Shown here piece after piece: positions 32,589 through 42,429 of a stretch of DNA of 64,000 nucleotides (position 1 is the stretch's first letter; the number at the start of each line of letters is the position of its first letter). Position numbers and translations under genes: made by a program. The notes under the pieces are model-generated. The model was not told the origin of the DNA. It saw only the letters and a program-made list of their open reading frames with translations, and ran no database searches. The stretch comes from Isoetes taiwanensis (Eukaryota > Streptophyta > Lycopodiopsida > Isoetales > Isoetaceae). The stretch covers positions 2,790,001-2,854,000 of the forward strand of contig JAJEKV010000035.1 of the NCBI GenBank assembly GCA_021234155.1, written 5' to 3'.

Positions 32589-32861
32589 TTAGAATCCCAC
32601 TGTGGTCAGAATACCACATTCCCCAGCAGTTGTGGGGCTATTAGTAGTACTGTTGCATTGGCTCTGGCATCCCAAACCACAATACTGAGAACCGACTCCA
32701 CAATAACCATATTTGCTGCAACACAGATTAGCTTCACAAAGAGCTCCCCCAGCTGCTTCCCCGCAATCTTGTGCTGTGGTGCCTGATAGCAACATTAGTA
32801 CCAACAGAAGAACAACAGTTGAAATATTGAACATACTTTGAAATGTTGAAACACTGAACAT
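32589..32861 (-). CDS. Hevein-like chitin-binding peptide precursor
   Basis: A 90-residue ORF with a clear signal peptide ([15 protein letters not shown], residues about 16-30), then one type-1 chitin-binding (hevein) domain of about 40 residues. It has eight cysteines in the family spacing ([27 protein letters not shown]) and the conserved aromatic residues of the SKYGYCG segment that stack on N-acetylglucosamine. A Ser/Thr-rich tail of about 20 residues follows with one extra Cys. Such peptides are secreted and bind fungal chitin. The length suits a small antimicrobial peptide; alternatively it is the first exon of a chitinase, with the catalytic part lost. I see no GH19 sequence downstream (towards lower coordinates). 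The N-terminus contains a small internal duplication (MFSVSTFQ / MFNIST). Confidence 0.85.
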   Translation of the reverse strand: MFSVSTFQSMFNISTVVLLLVLMLLSGTTAQDCGEAAGGALCEANLCCSKYGYCGVGSQYCGLGCQSQCNSTTNSPTTAGECGILTTVGF

Positions 32862-33121
32862 GCTTTGGTAATGCAGAAGGTAAGAACCCAGCTTAAGCCT
32901 TTAGTATTGACATCACATGAACAATGAAGCTATGCAACGAATAACTTAATCTTTTTAGTATTGGCATTACATGAACAGGGAAGCTATGCAACGAAGAATC
33001 TTTCTTGTCAACCACCATTCACCATTATAGCCACGATTGCCCAATAGAAAATACTCAGCTCAGATAGAATATGACACGATTCCTTATCGGACTCTTGTAT
33101 GTAAAGGGAGAGTCGTTTTTT

Positions 33122-33545
33122 TTGCATATCATTACTAGAAGAGTAATGATAACTAGTTATCATTACTGGAGGAGTGATGATAATTAATTATCAGTACTCC
33201 TCCAGTAGTGATAACTAGTTATCAGTACTGGAGGAGTGATGATAATTAATTATCAGTATTGGAGGAGTGATGATAATTAATTATCAGTACTCCTCCAGTA
33301 ATGACAAATTTTAACGCAGATAAGCCCGATAAGGTAATTATCAGTACTCCTCCAGTACTGATAATGATAATTAATTATCAGTATTGGAGGAGTGATGATA
33401 ATTAATTATCAGTACTCCTCCAGTAATGACAAATTTTAACGCAGATAAGCCCGATAAGGTAATTATCAGTACTCCTCCAGTACTGATACTGGAGGAGTGA
33501 TGATAATTAATTATCAGTACTCCTCCAGTAATGACAAATTTTGGC
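33122..33545. repeat. Cluster of palindromic repeats
   Basis: Five or so copies of an imperfect 44-bp palindrome: TACTGGAGGAGTGATGATAA, then TTAATTATCAGT, then ACTCCTCCAGTA (for example 33164-33206, 33258-33300, 33487-33531), plus half copies. Two copies of an intervening segment with GACAAATTTTAACGCAGATA lie about 124 bp apart (33302 and 33426). Any transcript could fold into long hairpins. No coding. The mixed direct and inverted arrangement suggests repeated foldback insertion or replication slippage. Confidence 0.9.
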
Positions 33546-33589
33546 GAACGAACTACAAAGTGGTCACCACGAGATGTAGGGAGAATGAA

Positions 33590-33660
33590 ACGCAACAATA
33601 ATACATTGGGATTTAAGAAATCAAGCAAACAAGACTCGTTCTTCACTAGCGAACTGAACT
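33590..33660. repeat. Dispersed repeat shared with 35755-35825
   Basis: GGATTTAAGAAATCAAGCAA (33596) recurs as a near match at 35764, followed in both by a similar stretch with CGAACTGAACTGG. A two-copy repeat of about 70 bp in the same orientation. Confidence 0.7.
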
Positions 33661-33663
33661 GGC

Positions 33664-34035
33664 TTAAGTAGTTTCTAAGGAGTGAAAAGGCTTGCAACCC
33701 CGGAGCATAACGTGCCCTCCTACATATCGAGGTACGATTGTCGGGGGTATTACATACAACTGATAATTCTTTTTTCCAGGACGCGCTGAAACAACAAGAA
33801 CAGAGTATTTTCGAGTATATTTGGCCAGCCGAATCCCTTCCTGAGTCTTTCCACCCTCTGTTTTGATGCAGGCCATAACCAAATCGACGTGCCTTTGCTT
33901 TGTGGGTTCTTTCATGACTCTTTCTCCAATTCGACCTCCAGGTGAGCTCTTATCCATATTTCTTTTCGTTTCTAGACTTGGAGCGTAATCTAAACTATGT
34001 TTTAGCAGGCATGATTTCATTTTGCTGTTTCTCAT
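33664..34035 (-). CDS. Conserved-looking hypothetical protein fragment
   Basis: A 123-codon minus-strand ORF. The stretch GERVMKEPTKQRHVDLV, EGIRLAKYTRKYSVLVVSA and YVIPPTIVPRYVGGHVMLRG reads like a genuine protein with mixed alpha/beta character, but I do not recognise it. The first 30 or so codons look unrelated and may be intronic; a splice-acceptor-like edge could lie near 33945. It ends at a TAA just before sequence repeated at 35760 (next entry). Confidence 0.35.
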   Translation of the reverse strand: MRNSKMKSCLLKHSLDYAPSLETKRNMDKSSPGGRIGERVMKEPTKQRHVDLVMACIKTEGGKTQEGIRLAKYTRKYSVLVVSARPGKKNYQLYVIPPTIVPRYVGGHVMLRGCKPFHSLETT

Positions 34036-35575
34036 GCAAATGCTGGCTTTGGCTAGATAACTGCGGGAAGCTAGGGTTTGATAGTGGTTTGGAAGATGCA
34101 GGTATCACATTGATTATGCCAGATGAGCAGATGGATGAAATGAAATAAAAAAGCTTGCTGGAATGCTAAGACGTACAGCCAGCACAAGTAAACCATGGGC
34201 ATGTTGATAAACAAAAGGGACAAAAAGGTAGCAGAGGTCCATGGAACGGTTTATCAGGAACACTGTCCGCAAGAATGTAGCAATTGTTAGCTGGAAAAGG
34301 CTGTTATTGTGCAAGAGAACTATGCGTTCGTGTGGAAAATTTTCAGAGAAGAAAACTCTTTCCGGAGGAGATTGGAGGTCAATCTGCAGATATAGGAGAT
34401 CAGGAAATGGTATTCATATTAAAACATGCATGCATTTTCACATTCATTTTCCATGAATCTAGATTCCCTGGACTTGAAATTGGAAAGGGCAAGAGCAGTA
34501 GTGTGGTAACACCCGGAAGGTAAGTCAAGGTCTTGCTAAGTTAGGATACATTCAGAAGGGTGCTTTGGAACTATTTAACAAAGTCAGAGCATGTGAAAGC
34601 TCACCAAACGGAAGAAGAGATATACCTAAAACAATGGAAGATGAGATTGATACAGAAGCAGAGGTACAGAAGGGCATGTGAGAATGGACTGAAATTCTCA
34701 CTTCCATTCTGTATTCAGAGCTTATGAGATCTTAAAGAGGGTTATAGCTATAATGAAGATGATTGCATATTGTCGTTCTTGGTGTTTCAGATTTAACAAA
34801 AGTCATGTGGTTCCAGCTACTTCAAGGTCATAAAGTCTGCTTCATTCCAGGATGGGACTATCATGATAGAGATCAAAGGTGAAGTCTTTTGTTACTTTCT
34901 TTTTTCTTTCTTAAAACCGAACTCACATATTTTTATAGCTTATAGTGCCTTTCTGAAATATATTTTATGTGTCATAGTTTTGTGCTGGGTTTTGTATTTT
35001 TGGCAACTTTTATCTTTCTTTATTCAAACATCTTTAATGTAAAGAACAAGTCTTTCAAAAATGCTGTAAAGAACAAAGTTTTCCAAAAGTGTCTTGATTA
35101 AATATCCCCTTTTTATGTCTGATAAATTGCAGGCCCACGGGACCTTAGTATGTGGAGAACAAGGTGGAGGTAGCAACAGATGCATTCAGTATTGAGCTTA
35201 GCAAAGAATTTGTCAAGGTGGATACATTACAAGCAGGTGGTCTATAAACTTTTGCTGTTTTCTTGTTTGATAGGTCACAATATTGTGTTGATACATTTTC
35301 AGTTTCCATGAGGATTAGAAACAAAATGAGTGAGGATAAAGAGGATTAGAATCATGCATTTGGTTTGATGCCACTCGTTTCTTTATGATAATGTACTTTG
35401 CTTTACTTGAAGTTTAGTAGCATAATTCCACTGTTTAGAAATTATTTGAGGTGTAGGCTTCTCGAGATTCACTATTTATTTAGAAATAGAAATGTATTGC
35501 ATGTTGTCTATGTTTATTTGCAGGAAAAGAGAAAGTTTATCTGCAGGGAAAGTTAAATTTTGGCAAAATAAGTCG
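34036..35575. other. No gene recognised
   Basis: AT-rich sequence with short ORFs and no recognisable domain on either strand. Confidence 0.45.
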
Positions 35576-35578
35576 GTA

Positions 35579-35642
35579 GGTCGACAAAAAAATCCCCATC
35601 TAGGTCCGTGAGGGTCGACAAAAAATCCCCATCTAGGTCCGT
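35579..35642. repeat. 34-bp tandem duplication
   Basis: GGTCGACAAAAAAATCCCCA plus TCTAGGTCCGT occurs twice in tandem, the second with one A fewer. Confidence 0.85.
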
Positions 35643-35929
35643 CGTCTCTCACCTAGCTCGGTGGGTCGGCCCAACTATGACTGGTGGAGAATGGCAGCCT
35701 CGTCTCGCGTTGAATAAACTGCAAAAATTGCAAAAATAACACGATAAGCTTACATTCACATTGTGATTTAAGAAATCAAGCAAACAGGACTCATTAATAG
35801 AACGAACTGAACTGGTCATGGAGAGATATTGGGAAATGGTGGAGAAATGTAGAATATGATAATGATTTTGGGAGCTATAAGAGCAAGCAGCGAAAACCCA
35901 AAACGCAGAGCCGAGCAATGGGGGCAATA

Positions 35930-36275
35930 GTGCTAGTGTGGGCGGTCTTTGGCGGGGGCTTTAGCTATCTGAGAGCATTGAAGCCTTGAACTGGGGAGCC
36001 GGCGGGAGGAGCATATTGCTCTCAGGGGTATCTTTGCAACCAATATGGATGGTGCGGCACTACGATGCGCATCTTTGCGGAGCCGGCCGCCAAAGCGGTG
36101 CAACCAAGAGGTGTGTGGGAAGCGGGCCAATATGGCCTCTGTGCCTCCGGCTCTTGTTGCGGCCGGTATAAGCCTGCGGCACCTCCCTCGCCCTCTTGCG
36201 GGCCCGGCGCCGGCGGCCCCGATGCGGCGCCACCCCGACCCCCCTCCTCGGCCCGCCCCGCCGGTGGCACATCCA
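35930..36275. other. GC-rich patch upstream of the chitinase relic
   Basis: A sharp rise in GC (GGCGGGGGC, CCGGCGCCGGCGG) with overlapping ORFs on both strands that look like composition artefacts. It could be diverged LINE sequence, since the window's LINEs are similarly GC-rich, but no motif supports that. Confidence 0.35.
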
Positions 36276-36279
36276 TCAA

Positions 36280-37200
36280 ACTTGGTTCTTGGGGCAGGCG
36301 GGAAGCTGACCCCTCTACCATCAACTCTTGCCTCTATACCCATCTCCTCGCCTTTGCCAACCTCAACTCGATTTCCACCGTCTCTACAGGCTCCACCACC
36401 ATCTCCTCCTTAGGTCTCTAAGGGTCGCCTCAAAAACCCTAATGTCAAAACTCTCATCTCCATTGGGGGTGGTAGTGGTGACTCCTCTGCCTTTTCTAGC
36501 ATGGTTAGCTCCTCTACCTCTCGCTCTACCTTTATCACCCGGCGGCATTGCCCTTGCAGAACATATAACTTTGATGGTCTAGACCTTGATTGGGAATACC
36601 CGATGTGCATTTGGTGACATGACTAACCTTGGCCTTCTGTTCCAAGAATGGCGTGCGAGTGCTCCCAGCATGCTTCTTGCTGCTGCTGTTTACTATAAGA
36701 ATCCTCTAGCTGATTGGATGGGAGGTGCGTCTTATCCAACGTCCTCGATTCAATCAAATCTCAACTGGGTGCTTGTCATGAGTTATGACCTCCATGGTTC
36801 ATGGGAAAGTTACACCAATAACCCAACACCCCTTTATGACCCTACTTATCCCACTGTGAATGGTGACTATGGATTGACAAAGTGGTTGAGCTATCTCGGT
36901 GCACAAAAGATTGTGTATGGATTCCCTGCATATGGAGTGACTTGGACCTTGACTACATCCAAATCCAACTTCTACTACACCTTCTTATGCCTCTATTGCT
37001 AGTTCTGGGGCCACTGTTGTCCATGATACATCTACCAAGTCTACATATGCATATAGCGGCACGATCTGGACTGGATATGATGATGCATGGTCGATCACAA
37101 ACAAGGTGAACTATTTGAAATCTAAAGGACTACAAGGCTATGGATTCTGGACACCCCTTCAAGACGATTCTACCTTTACCCTCGCTAAAGCAGGTAATTA
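36280..37200 (+). pseudogene. Class V (GH18) chitinase, frameshifted
   Basis: Successive blocks in three frames match plant GH18 chitinases: SCLYTHLLAFANLNS (36327 on), KTLISIGGGSGDSSAFSSMV (36447 on), catalytic FDGLDLDWEYP (36570-36602), NLGLLFQEWRA (36625 on), WVLVMSYDLHGSWE (36768 on), YPTVNGDYGLTKWL, KIVYGFPAYGVTW (36909 on), then YAYSGTIWTGYDDAWS and GLQGYGFW (about 37050-37160). The DxxDxDxE motif with the catalytic Glu is intact. Frames break near 36415-36420, 36603-36617 and 36960-36971, and a +1/-1 pair (about 36538 and 36558) replaces six residues just before the active site. No signal peptide is visible. Chitinases cleave chitin and often act in defence. As written it cannot make a full enzyme. 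Confidence 0.9.
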
Positions 37201-38340
37201 CTTCAAACAAATTTTAGCACTTGCACTCTATGTGATAGGGTGTGTTTTTTATTTACATACTCAATCTCTAGTGTGGGCGACGCATGTGCTGGTTGAGTGC
37301 TGGACCCGTCACATTACATTTTCGCCGCACGTCAAAGGCCTTCACGCGTCATTTTCTCTTGGGCGCCAAATTCTGTTGGTCGATCCGAAGCACCGGAATT
37401 TGCCACTTCAGCAATCCGTGGTGCTGCTAATCCGTGCTGCTGATGCGAGGTTGTGACCGCTGATGCAAAATGAATTTTAAAATTAGATTTGGCGGTTTTG
37501 AGTACGCGTCCACGACAATAATTTCATGAGTTTCTTTGCTGCTAATTTTCTCCAGTTCTGGCTATGGCGCACTGGAGAGAGGCATTTTGTGCATCGTGTG
37601 CAAGACACATGTTAATTTTGATGTGGACAAACTGCTATCTAGCCTTCAATTTTTTCGAGAGAGAGGGGTGAAAACTTCTACGCCATTTGTTCTCGAATTG
37701 CTGATGCAATTTCTCGACAATCTGCAATTGAAGATTCCATTTCAGGGATAAATACAAGCGAATTTGTGCAAGAATTGCGAGCATGGTAAGCCCGATACTC
37801 ATAATTCATTACATATTATTTGGTGTGACAAGCAAAATAGACACAATTTGAATGATAAGCAACTTATTTGTGAATCAAGATGCGAACAAAGAGATCCTGC
37901 TTGCTACAACGGATCCCATACATCCGGTACTAATTTACTTCATAGTTGTTTTGAACTGCTCTCCTAATTTGTTGGTGTTGGTTGTGTTGATGAACCGCTT
38001 TTCATGTTTAGAATCTTTTCCGAACCTTATGAACAAATTGAATCAAATGCGCAATTACCTCAAGGCAATGAATGTCACGAAGTTTTGCGACCTTGTTTCC
38101 AAGGTAATTTCAAGTCTTTTTCTTTTCTTTCAATCTTTTTACTTAATTTAAGTAATTTTATTTCTTATCCATCTTTAGATTCTTTTCCCCAAGGCTTTGA
38201 AGATTATGAAGGTTAAGCCAACAAAGCACTCAAGAAACCCAATGTCATGAAGAACCTTGTTTTGAAGGTAAGTAAGTTTAGCAATTTACTCGAACACGAA
38301 AGATTTCTCTAATATTGAACTTCAAAAATATTTTGCAGAT
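37201..38340 (+). other. Mixed sequence with coding-like stretches, unassigned
   Basis: After the chitinase relic there are short plus-strand frames, e.g. 37536-37751 and 37764-37967, the latter with a CKNCEHGKPDTHNS and Cys-containing stretch. They may be the 5' part of the transposase-like gene that starts at about 38342, but I cannot prove it. Confidence 0.3.
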
Positions 38341-38341
38341 G

Positions 38342-41101
38342 GTGATGCTTTTAGAAGATATAGAGCTGAGTTAAGGAGAAAGGAGAGGAGTCTTAAAAGG
38401 GAAAGAGAGCTTGCGGCAGATGAAGAAGCCTTACTACAAGGAGATCTCAAAGACATGGAAAAAGAGAAGGTTATCAAAAGAGTTGCACTCAAGGTAAAAA
38501 AGGTTCTTCAAAGTGCAAATTTTAAAGATAGAAAGGAGATACTTCAATCTGCTGACAAAGTGGAAGCTACGAACTTGTTTGTTCCAAGCGACAAGGAAGA
38601 GTCCGTATTGAAGAGTATTGTAGAAAATTTAAAAAAATTTTTTGACTCATAAGAATGAGAAGAAAAAACAGATATTAGGAGGGCAAGAAATCTTTGCCAT
38701 GGTTTATCTTGTCAATAGTGACATCAACAAATCAGCATTCTCTAGAACTCTATGCTCGAACAGAAAGATTGTTACAACTGCAGTAAGAAGGAGAGTATGT
38801 GCTGAACATGGTGATGGACCATGGTCCATGTTCAAGAATAAGATTAGATGTGACAAACTATCTTACAATGAGAGAAAACTAGTTGTTGACTTTTTGGAGG
38901 TACAACACAAGGGTTTCTCCATGTAAGAAGCATGTCATCAAGATTAAAGCCTCATCGGGGAAAGAAGATCTTGCATGCACTTCACTTTCTTGAGGAGACC
39001 GGGTAATTCTTAAGAAAATTGTTACAATGATGAAAAGTTTTATCTTTCACGACATCTTTATTTGTTTTGCGGGTAGTTTTTTACCAACGCTTTGTAAAAC
39101 AATATCCAGAATTTCAAATATCATTTTTAGCATTCCATGCTCTGAAACCTCCATATGTGAGGAAGGTAAAAGATAGAGAAACTTGCTGCTGTATCTATCA
39201 TTTGAGAATTGACTTTGTGAGACTGGCCATAAACAAAGTAAGACTAGATCAGAACATTCATGGTACCAATTGCACATGCAATTGTGATTTATAATGGTCC
39301 GGGACCAACTTGCAATGCGTCTATATTTACATACACTTCAACCTCGAGCTTTGGAGAGCTATGGTATGTTCTAAGGATGATTGAGGAAGAGTGGCATCAA
39401 CATAACATGCGCTCTTGAAATGCAAAACATGTGGAACAAAAAGATCCCAACTTGTCCACAAGAAAGAGATTACAAGTTGGACCATCAAGTAGAGTGGAAG
39501 ACATTTGTTAAGGTGATGCACATGTTCTTGACACATTCTTGTGAAATGTACATGAATTGAAACTGTTATATGACAGGTTTATGACGACAAGGTAACATTT
39601 TGCACACTTATAATCAACTAAGAACATTTGGTATTGCAATTGCCATTCTTATAGAAATAGTTATTATGGGGCGAGAACATAGTTGAAGAACACATTAAGA
39701 AGGTTTCTTGAGAAGGTGAAAAATGTGAAGAAGAAAAGTGCGACAATAGCGGATTTCCTTGAAGACCGCAAAGAGAATTGGTAAGCAAACTGTTGTTGAG
39801 CAGCTGGTGGTGAAAAGAAGTTTCAATAGCTACTAAGAAGGTACTATACTGCTAATGAATTGCTTATTCCAAGAAGGTGGTAATGACATGTGTTTATTGT
39901 CATTTACAGCAAGCTCCCAAACCTGTCAACAAGCTTGTGTACAAGAAAACACCTTCAACAAGAAATACAAAGCCTGCATTGGAGGAATGACCAATGCACC
40001 ATTTTGGTGCATATCACTTATAGGCATGCTACCAATTCTACAGAGCAAAAAAGAAAGATCGTTAAGGAAACACATTTCTATATAAGTGATGACAGAGAAC
40101 ATGATGTTCTGTTTGTTCAACATTGCTTGCAGAAACATGCTATTTTTCTTGTTGATAGAGGTGTCAACTACAAGAATCATGTCATGTGGTCTGATGGTTG
40201 TTCCCATCAATTTAAAGGTGCAAGGATGTTCTACTTCCTTGGCAGATTCTTTCAAAAAACAGGAATACCAATAAACTGGAACTTCTTTGCATCATATCAT
40301 GGCAAAGGTAAATACTTCAACTTTACTCTATTGTTTTATCTTTGCTTTTTTTGTTCTTTAGATTTTTTGTAATGAACAAATGCGGTGAACATGATGGTCT
40401 TTGGAGCTGTAATAAAAGAGCACTCACACATGAGATGTTGAAGAGGAATTCAATTACCACTAAGGAATGCACATGATGTAGTTGTGTTTTGCATTTCACA
40501 TTTTAAATCAGATTGTGAAATAGAAGGAGAGGAAAACTATAGGTATGGTTCTAGTATGGAAATTAGTTGTGTTTAAAACAATATTGAACATTATTTTTAC
40601 TGAGTTTTTGGGAGATAACTATCAATGATGTTGATAGGAGTGATAGCCATGATTGTAAGACATTAACACGATCAAGAAAGTTCCATTGTATCAGGCCTGT
40701 TCATGCCAATGACCCTACTCAGGTAGCTCATATGGATTTCAGTTGCTTTTGTCGTCACTGTTGGGCAGGAAAGTATGGGAAGTGCATAAACAAATGAGAA
40801 TAGGATCTTGGGTTTATTCTGAACTAAGTCCGGTGTTGAAGAGGTCTTTGGAAACTCTGCGGGGTCCTATCTATGAAGGGGATCATGAATGGGTATCGAT
40901 GTCGTTGATGTTGGGGATAATTTTGCGGTACCATCGAGGCCAACAACAAAGAAAAAAGTGGACTTTTATATTATCCAATGCACTAAACCTAAGCACATTG
41001 TGGAAAAGGCATTTAAAGATGCATGGGGTGCTAAATTTGCAAGAAGAGAAGTGGTTCCATCGGGGCAAGTATTACAAGTTCATGGGAGGAAATCAATATG
41101 A
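38342..41101 (+). pseudogene. Plant transposase-like gene (unnamed family), intron-bearing and degraded
   Basis: Coding blocks in one order along the plus strand: an Arg/Lys/Glu coiled-coil (RAELRRKERSLKRERELA, about 38365), AVRRRVCAEHGDGPWSMFKN (38780 on), FVKQYPEF...FHALKPPYVRKVKDRETCCC (39075-39190), IPTCPQERDYKLDHQVEWK (39440 on), VMWSDGCSHQFKGARMFYFL (40184 on), WNFFASYHGKG (40278 on), an intron from GTAAATAC (about 40308) to TTCTTTAG (40360), then EHDGLWSCNKRALTHEM (40390 on), MDFSCFCRHCWAGKYG (40733 on) and GDNFAV with VDFYIIQCTKPKH (40914 on). This pattern (LKPxYVRxxKxR-CCC, WxDGCxxQFKxAR, FFxxxHGKGxHDG, DFSCFC, VGDNFAV) recurs in a multi-copy plant protein family that I believe is transposon-derived; I cannot name the superfamily. 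Many frameshifts and stops separate the blocks. Confidence 0.6.
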
Positions 41102-41386
41102 ATTGCTTGAGGATGCACCGAATGCCATGCATATAGCCACTTGGTCATGTCATGTTGTTTTGATATGTTACATGCAAATGATAACATATATGAACTTCAA
41201 TGGATGTTCATGATCATCTTCGGACCGAGTTTTGGAGCACAAGAGTAGTCTATATCTTTGAATAGCATAATTGATGATGATAAAGGCTGCACCAAGTTCT
41301 TTGAAAAAAGAGTACCAAATGAATATTTTACTGACATAATCTCATTGCTCTTACAAACACCTCATGTACATTCATTTGATAATGAA

Positions 41387-41745
41387 ATCATATACAACAT
41401 TGTAGTATATTCAAATGAATTATGGTTCTCATTCATTTGCAGATTGCAGATATGAATTGGCATAATTTTGAAGTTAATCCCTTACCAGACAATCAATCAT
41501 ATACAACATTGTAGTATATTCAAATGAATTATGGTTCTCATTCATTTGCAGATTGCAAGATATGAATTGGCATAATTTTGAAGTTAATCCCTTACCAGAT
41601 AATCAATCATATACAACATTGTAGTATATTCAAATGAATTATGGTTCTCATTCATTTGCAGATTGCAGATATGAATTGGCATAATTGTGAAGTTAATCCC
41701 TTACCAAACAATCAATCATATACAACATTCATTTGCAGATTGCAT
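41387..41745 (+). repeat. Tandem repeat, about 109 bp x 3.3
   Basis: Units begin at ATCATATACAACATT at 41387, 41496, 41606 and a partial fourth at 41715. Divergence is low. Each unit carries TTCATTTGCAG, which looks like a 3' splice site, so the array may have grown from an exon-intron border of the gene to its left. Confidence 0.9.
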
Positions 41746-41847
41746 AAACGAACTGGTACCATAAATGTGGAAACTTACATGCCTTCAAAAAAGTTCATAC
41801 TTAATATCAGTATCTTACATGTAAAAAAGTTACATGCCTTCAAAAAG

Positions 41848-42429
41848 TTACAAAAAGTTACATGCCTTCACAGATTGATTATCTGAATCCACAGGTGACT
41901 TCACATGGGTAGGAATAACATCATCACTAACAGTTGGCACAGAACTTGCTGGGATCTCATGTTCAGGAACCATCACTTTTGTAAGACTTGGTGGACCAGG
42001 TCTTGCTTTCTTGCTGCTCCTAAGAATCTTCTTCTTACCTTTCCTCTTGGCAACAAAATTTGTAGCCATAGGTTTTGCATACTCAGTTGCACTGGAATTA
42101 GAATCCTCAGCCTTCTCAACCTTCACAGGTTTTTTCTTAACCTTTGTCACTTTCACATCTGAATCTGAAGATTCATTCTCCTCGGATATTTCATGTTCAT
42201 CTGACTTGAAGTAGCCAAGTTCTTCTTGTAGCTTCTCTGGTACTTCTATGCCACAACCTGCCACTGTACAATGCATAGTGTCCAAAACAGAACCAAAGCA
42301 ACACACATGGAACTTATGGTCACATGATAACTTGATAAGAAAACTATAATCTGAGCTAAAAGATAAGCCACAACCTTCACATCTTTCGACAAACCGATCT
42401 GGGCGGATCATAAATACCCATATGAACAT
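41848..42429 (-). CDS. Cys/His-rich (RING-like) acidic protein ORF
   Basis: A 193-residue ORF. Residues about 17-61 contain CEGC, then SCDHKFHVCC, then HCTVAGC: a zinc-binding pattern like a RING or similar cross-brace domain (CxxC, CxHxxHxxC, CxxxxxC). The rest is low-complexity: an acidic Ser/Glu stretch (SDEHEISEENESSDSD), then Lys-rich basic segments (KRKGKKKILRSSKKARPG) that look like nuclear localisation signals. It stops at 41848 just past a run of GTTACATGCCTTC repeats, and the frame opens 5' without an obvious promoter. It may be a fragment of a transposon-associated protein or a genuine short gene; similar short Cys-rich ORFs accompany some plant transposases. Function unknown. Confidence 0.45.
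   Translation of the reverse strand: MFIWVFMIRPDRFVERCEGCGLSFSSDYSFLIKLSCDHKFHVCCFGSVLDTMHCTVAGCGIEVPEKLQEELGYFKSDEHEISEENESSDSDVKVTKVKKKPVKVEKAEDSNSSATEYAKPMATNFVAKRKGKKKILRSSKKARPGPPSLTKVMVPEHEIPASSVPTVSDDVIPTHVKSPVDSDNQSVKACNFL

Noticed and set aside
33122-33545. CRISPR-like array
   Set aside because: Repeats are palindromes in mixed orientation with unequal spacers, in a eukaryotic nuclear context; no cas genes.
35933-36421. Long overlapping ORFs on both strands in the GC-rich patch
   Set aside because: All frames stay open because of GC bias; only the 3' part (from about 36280) has chitinase similarity.
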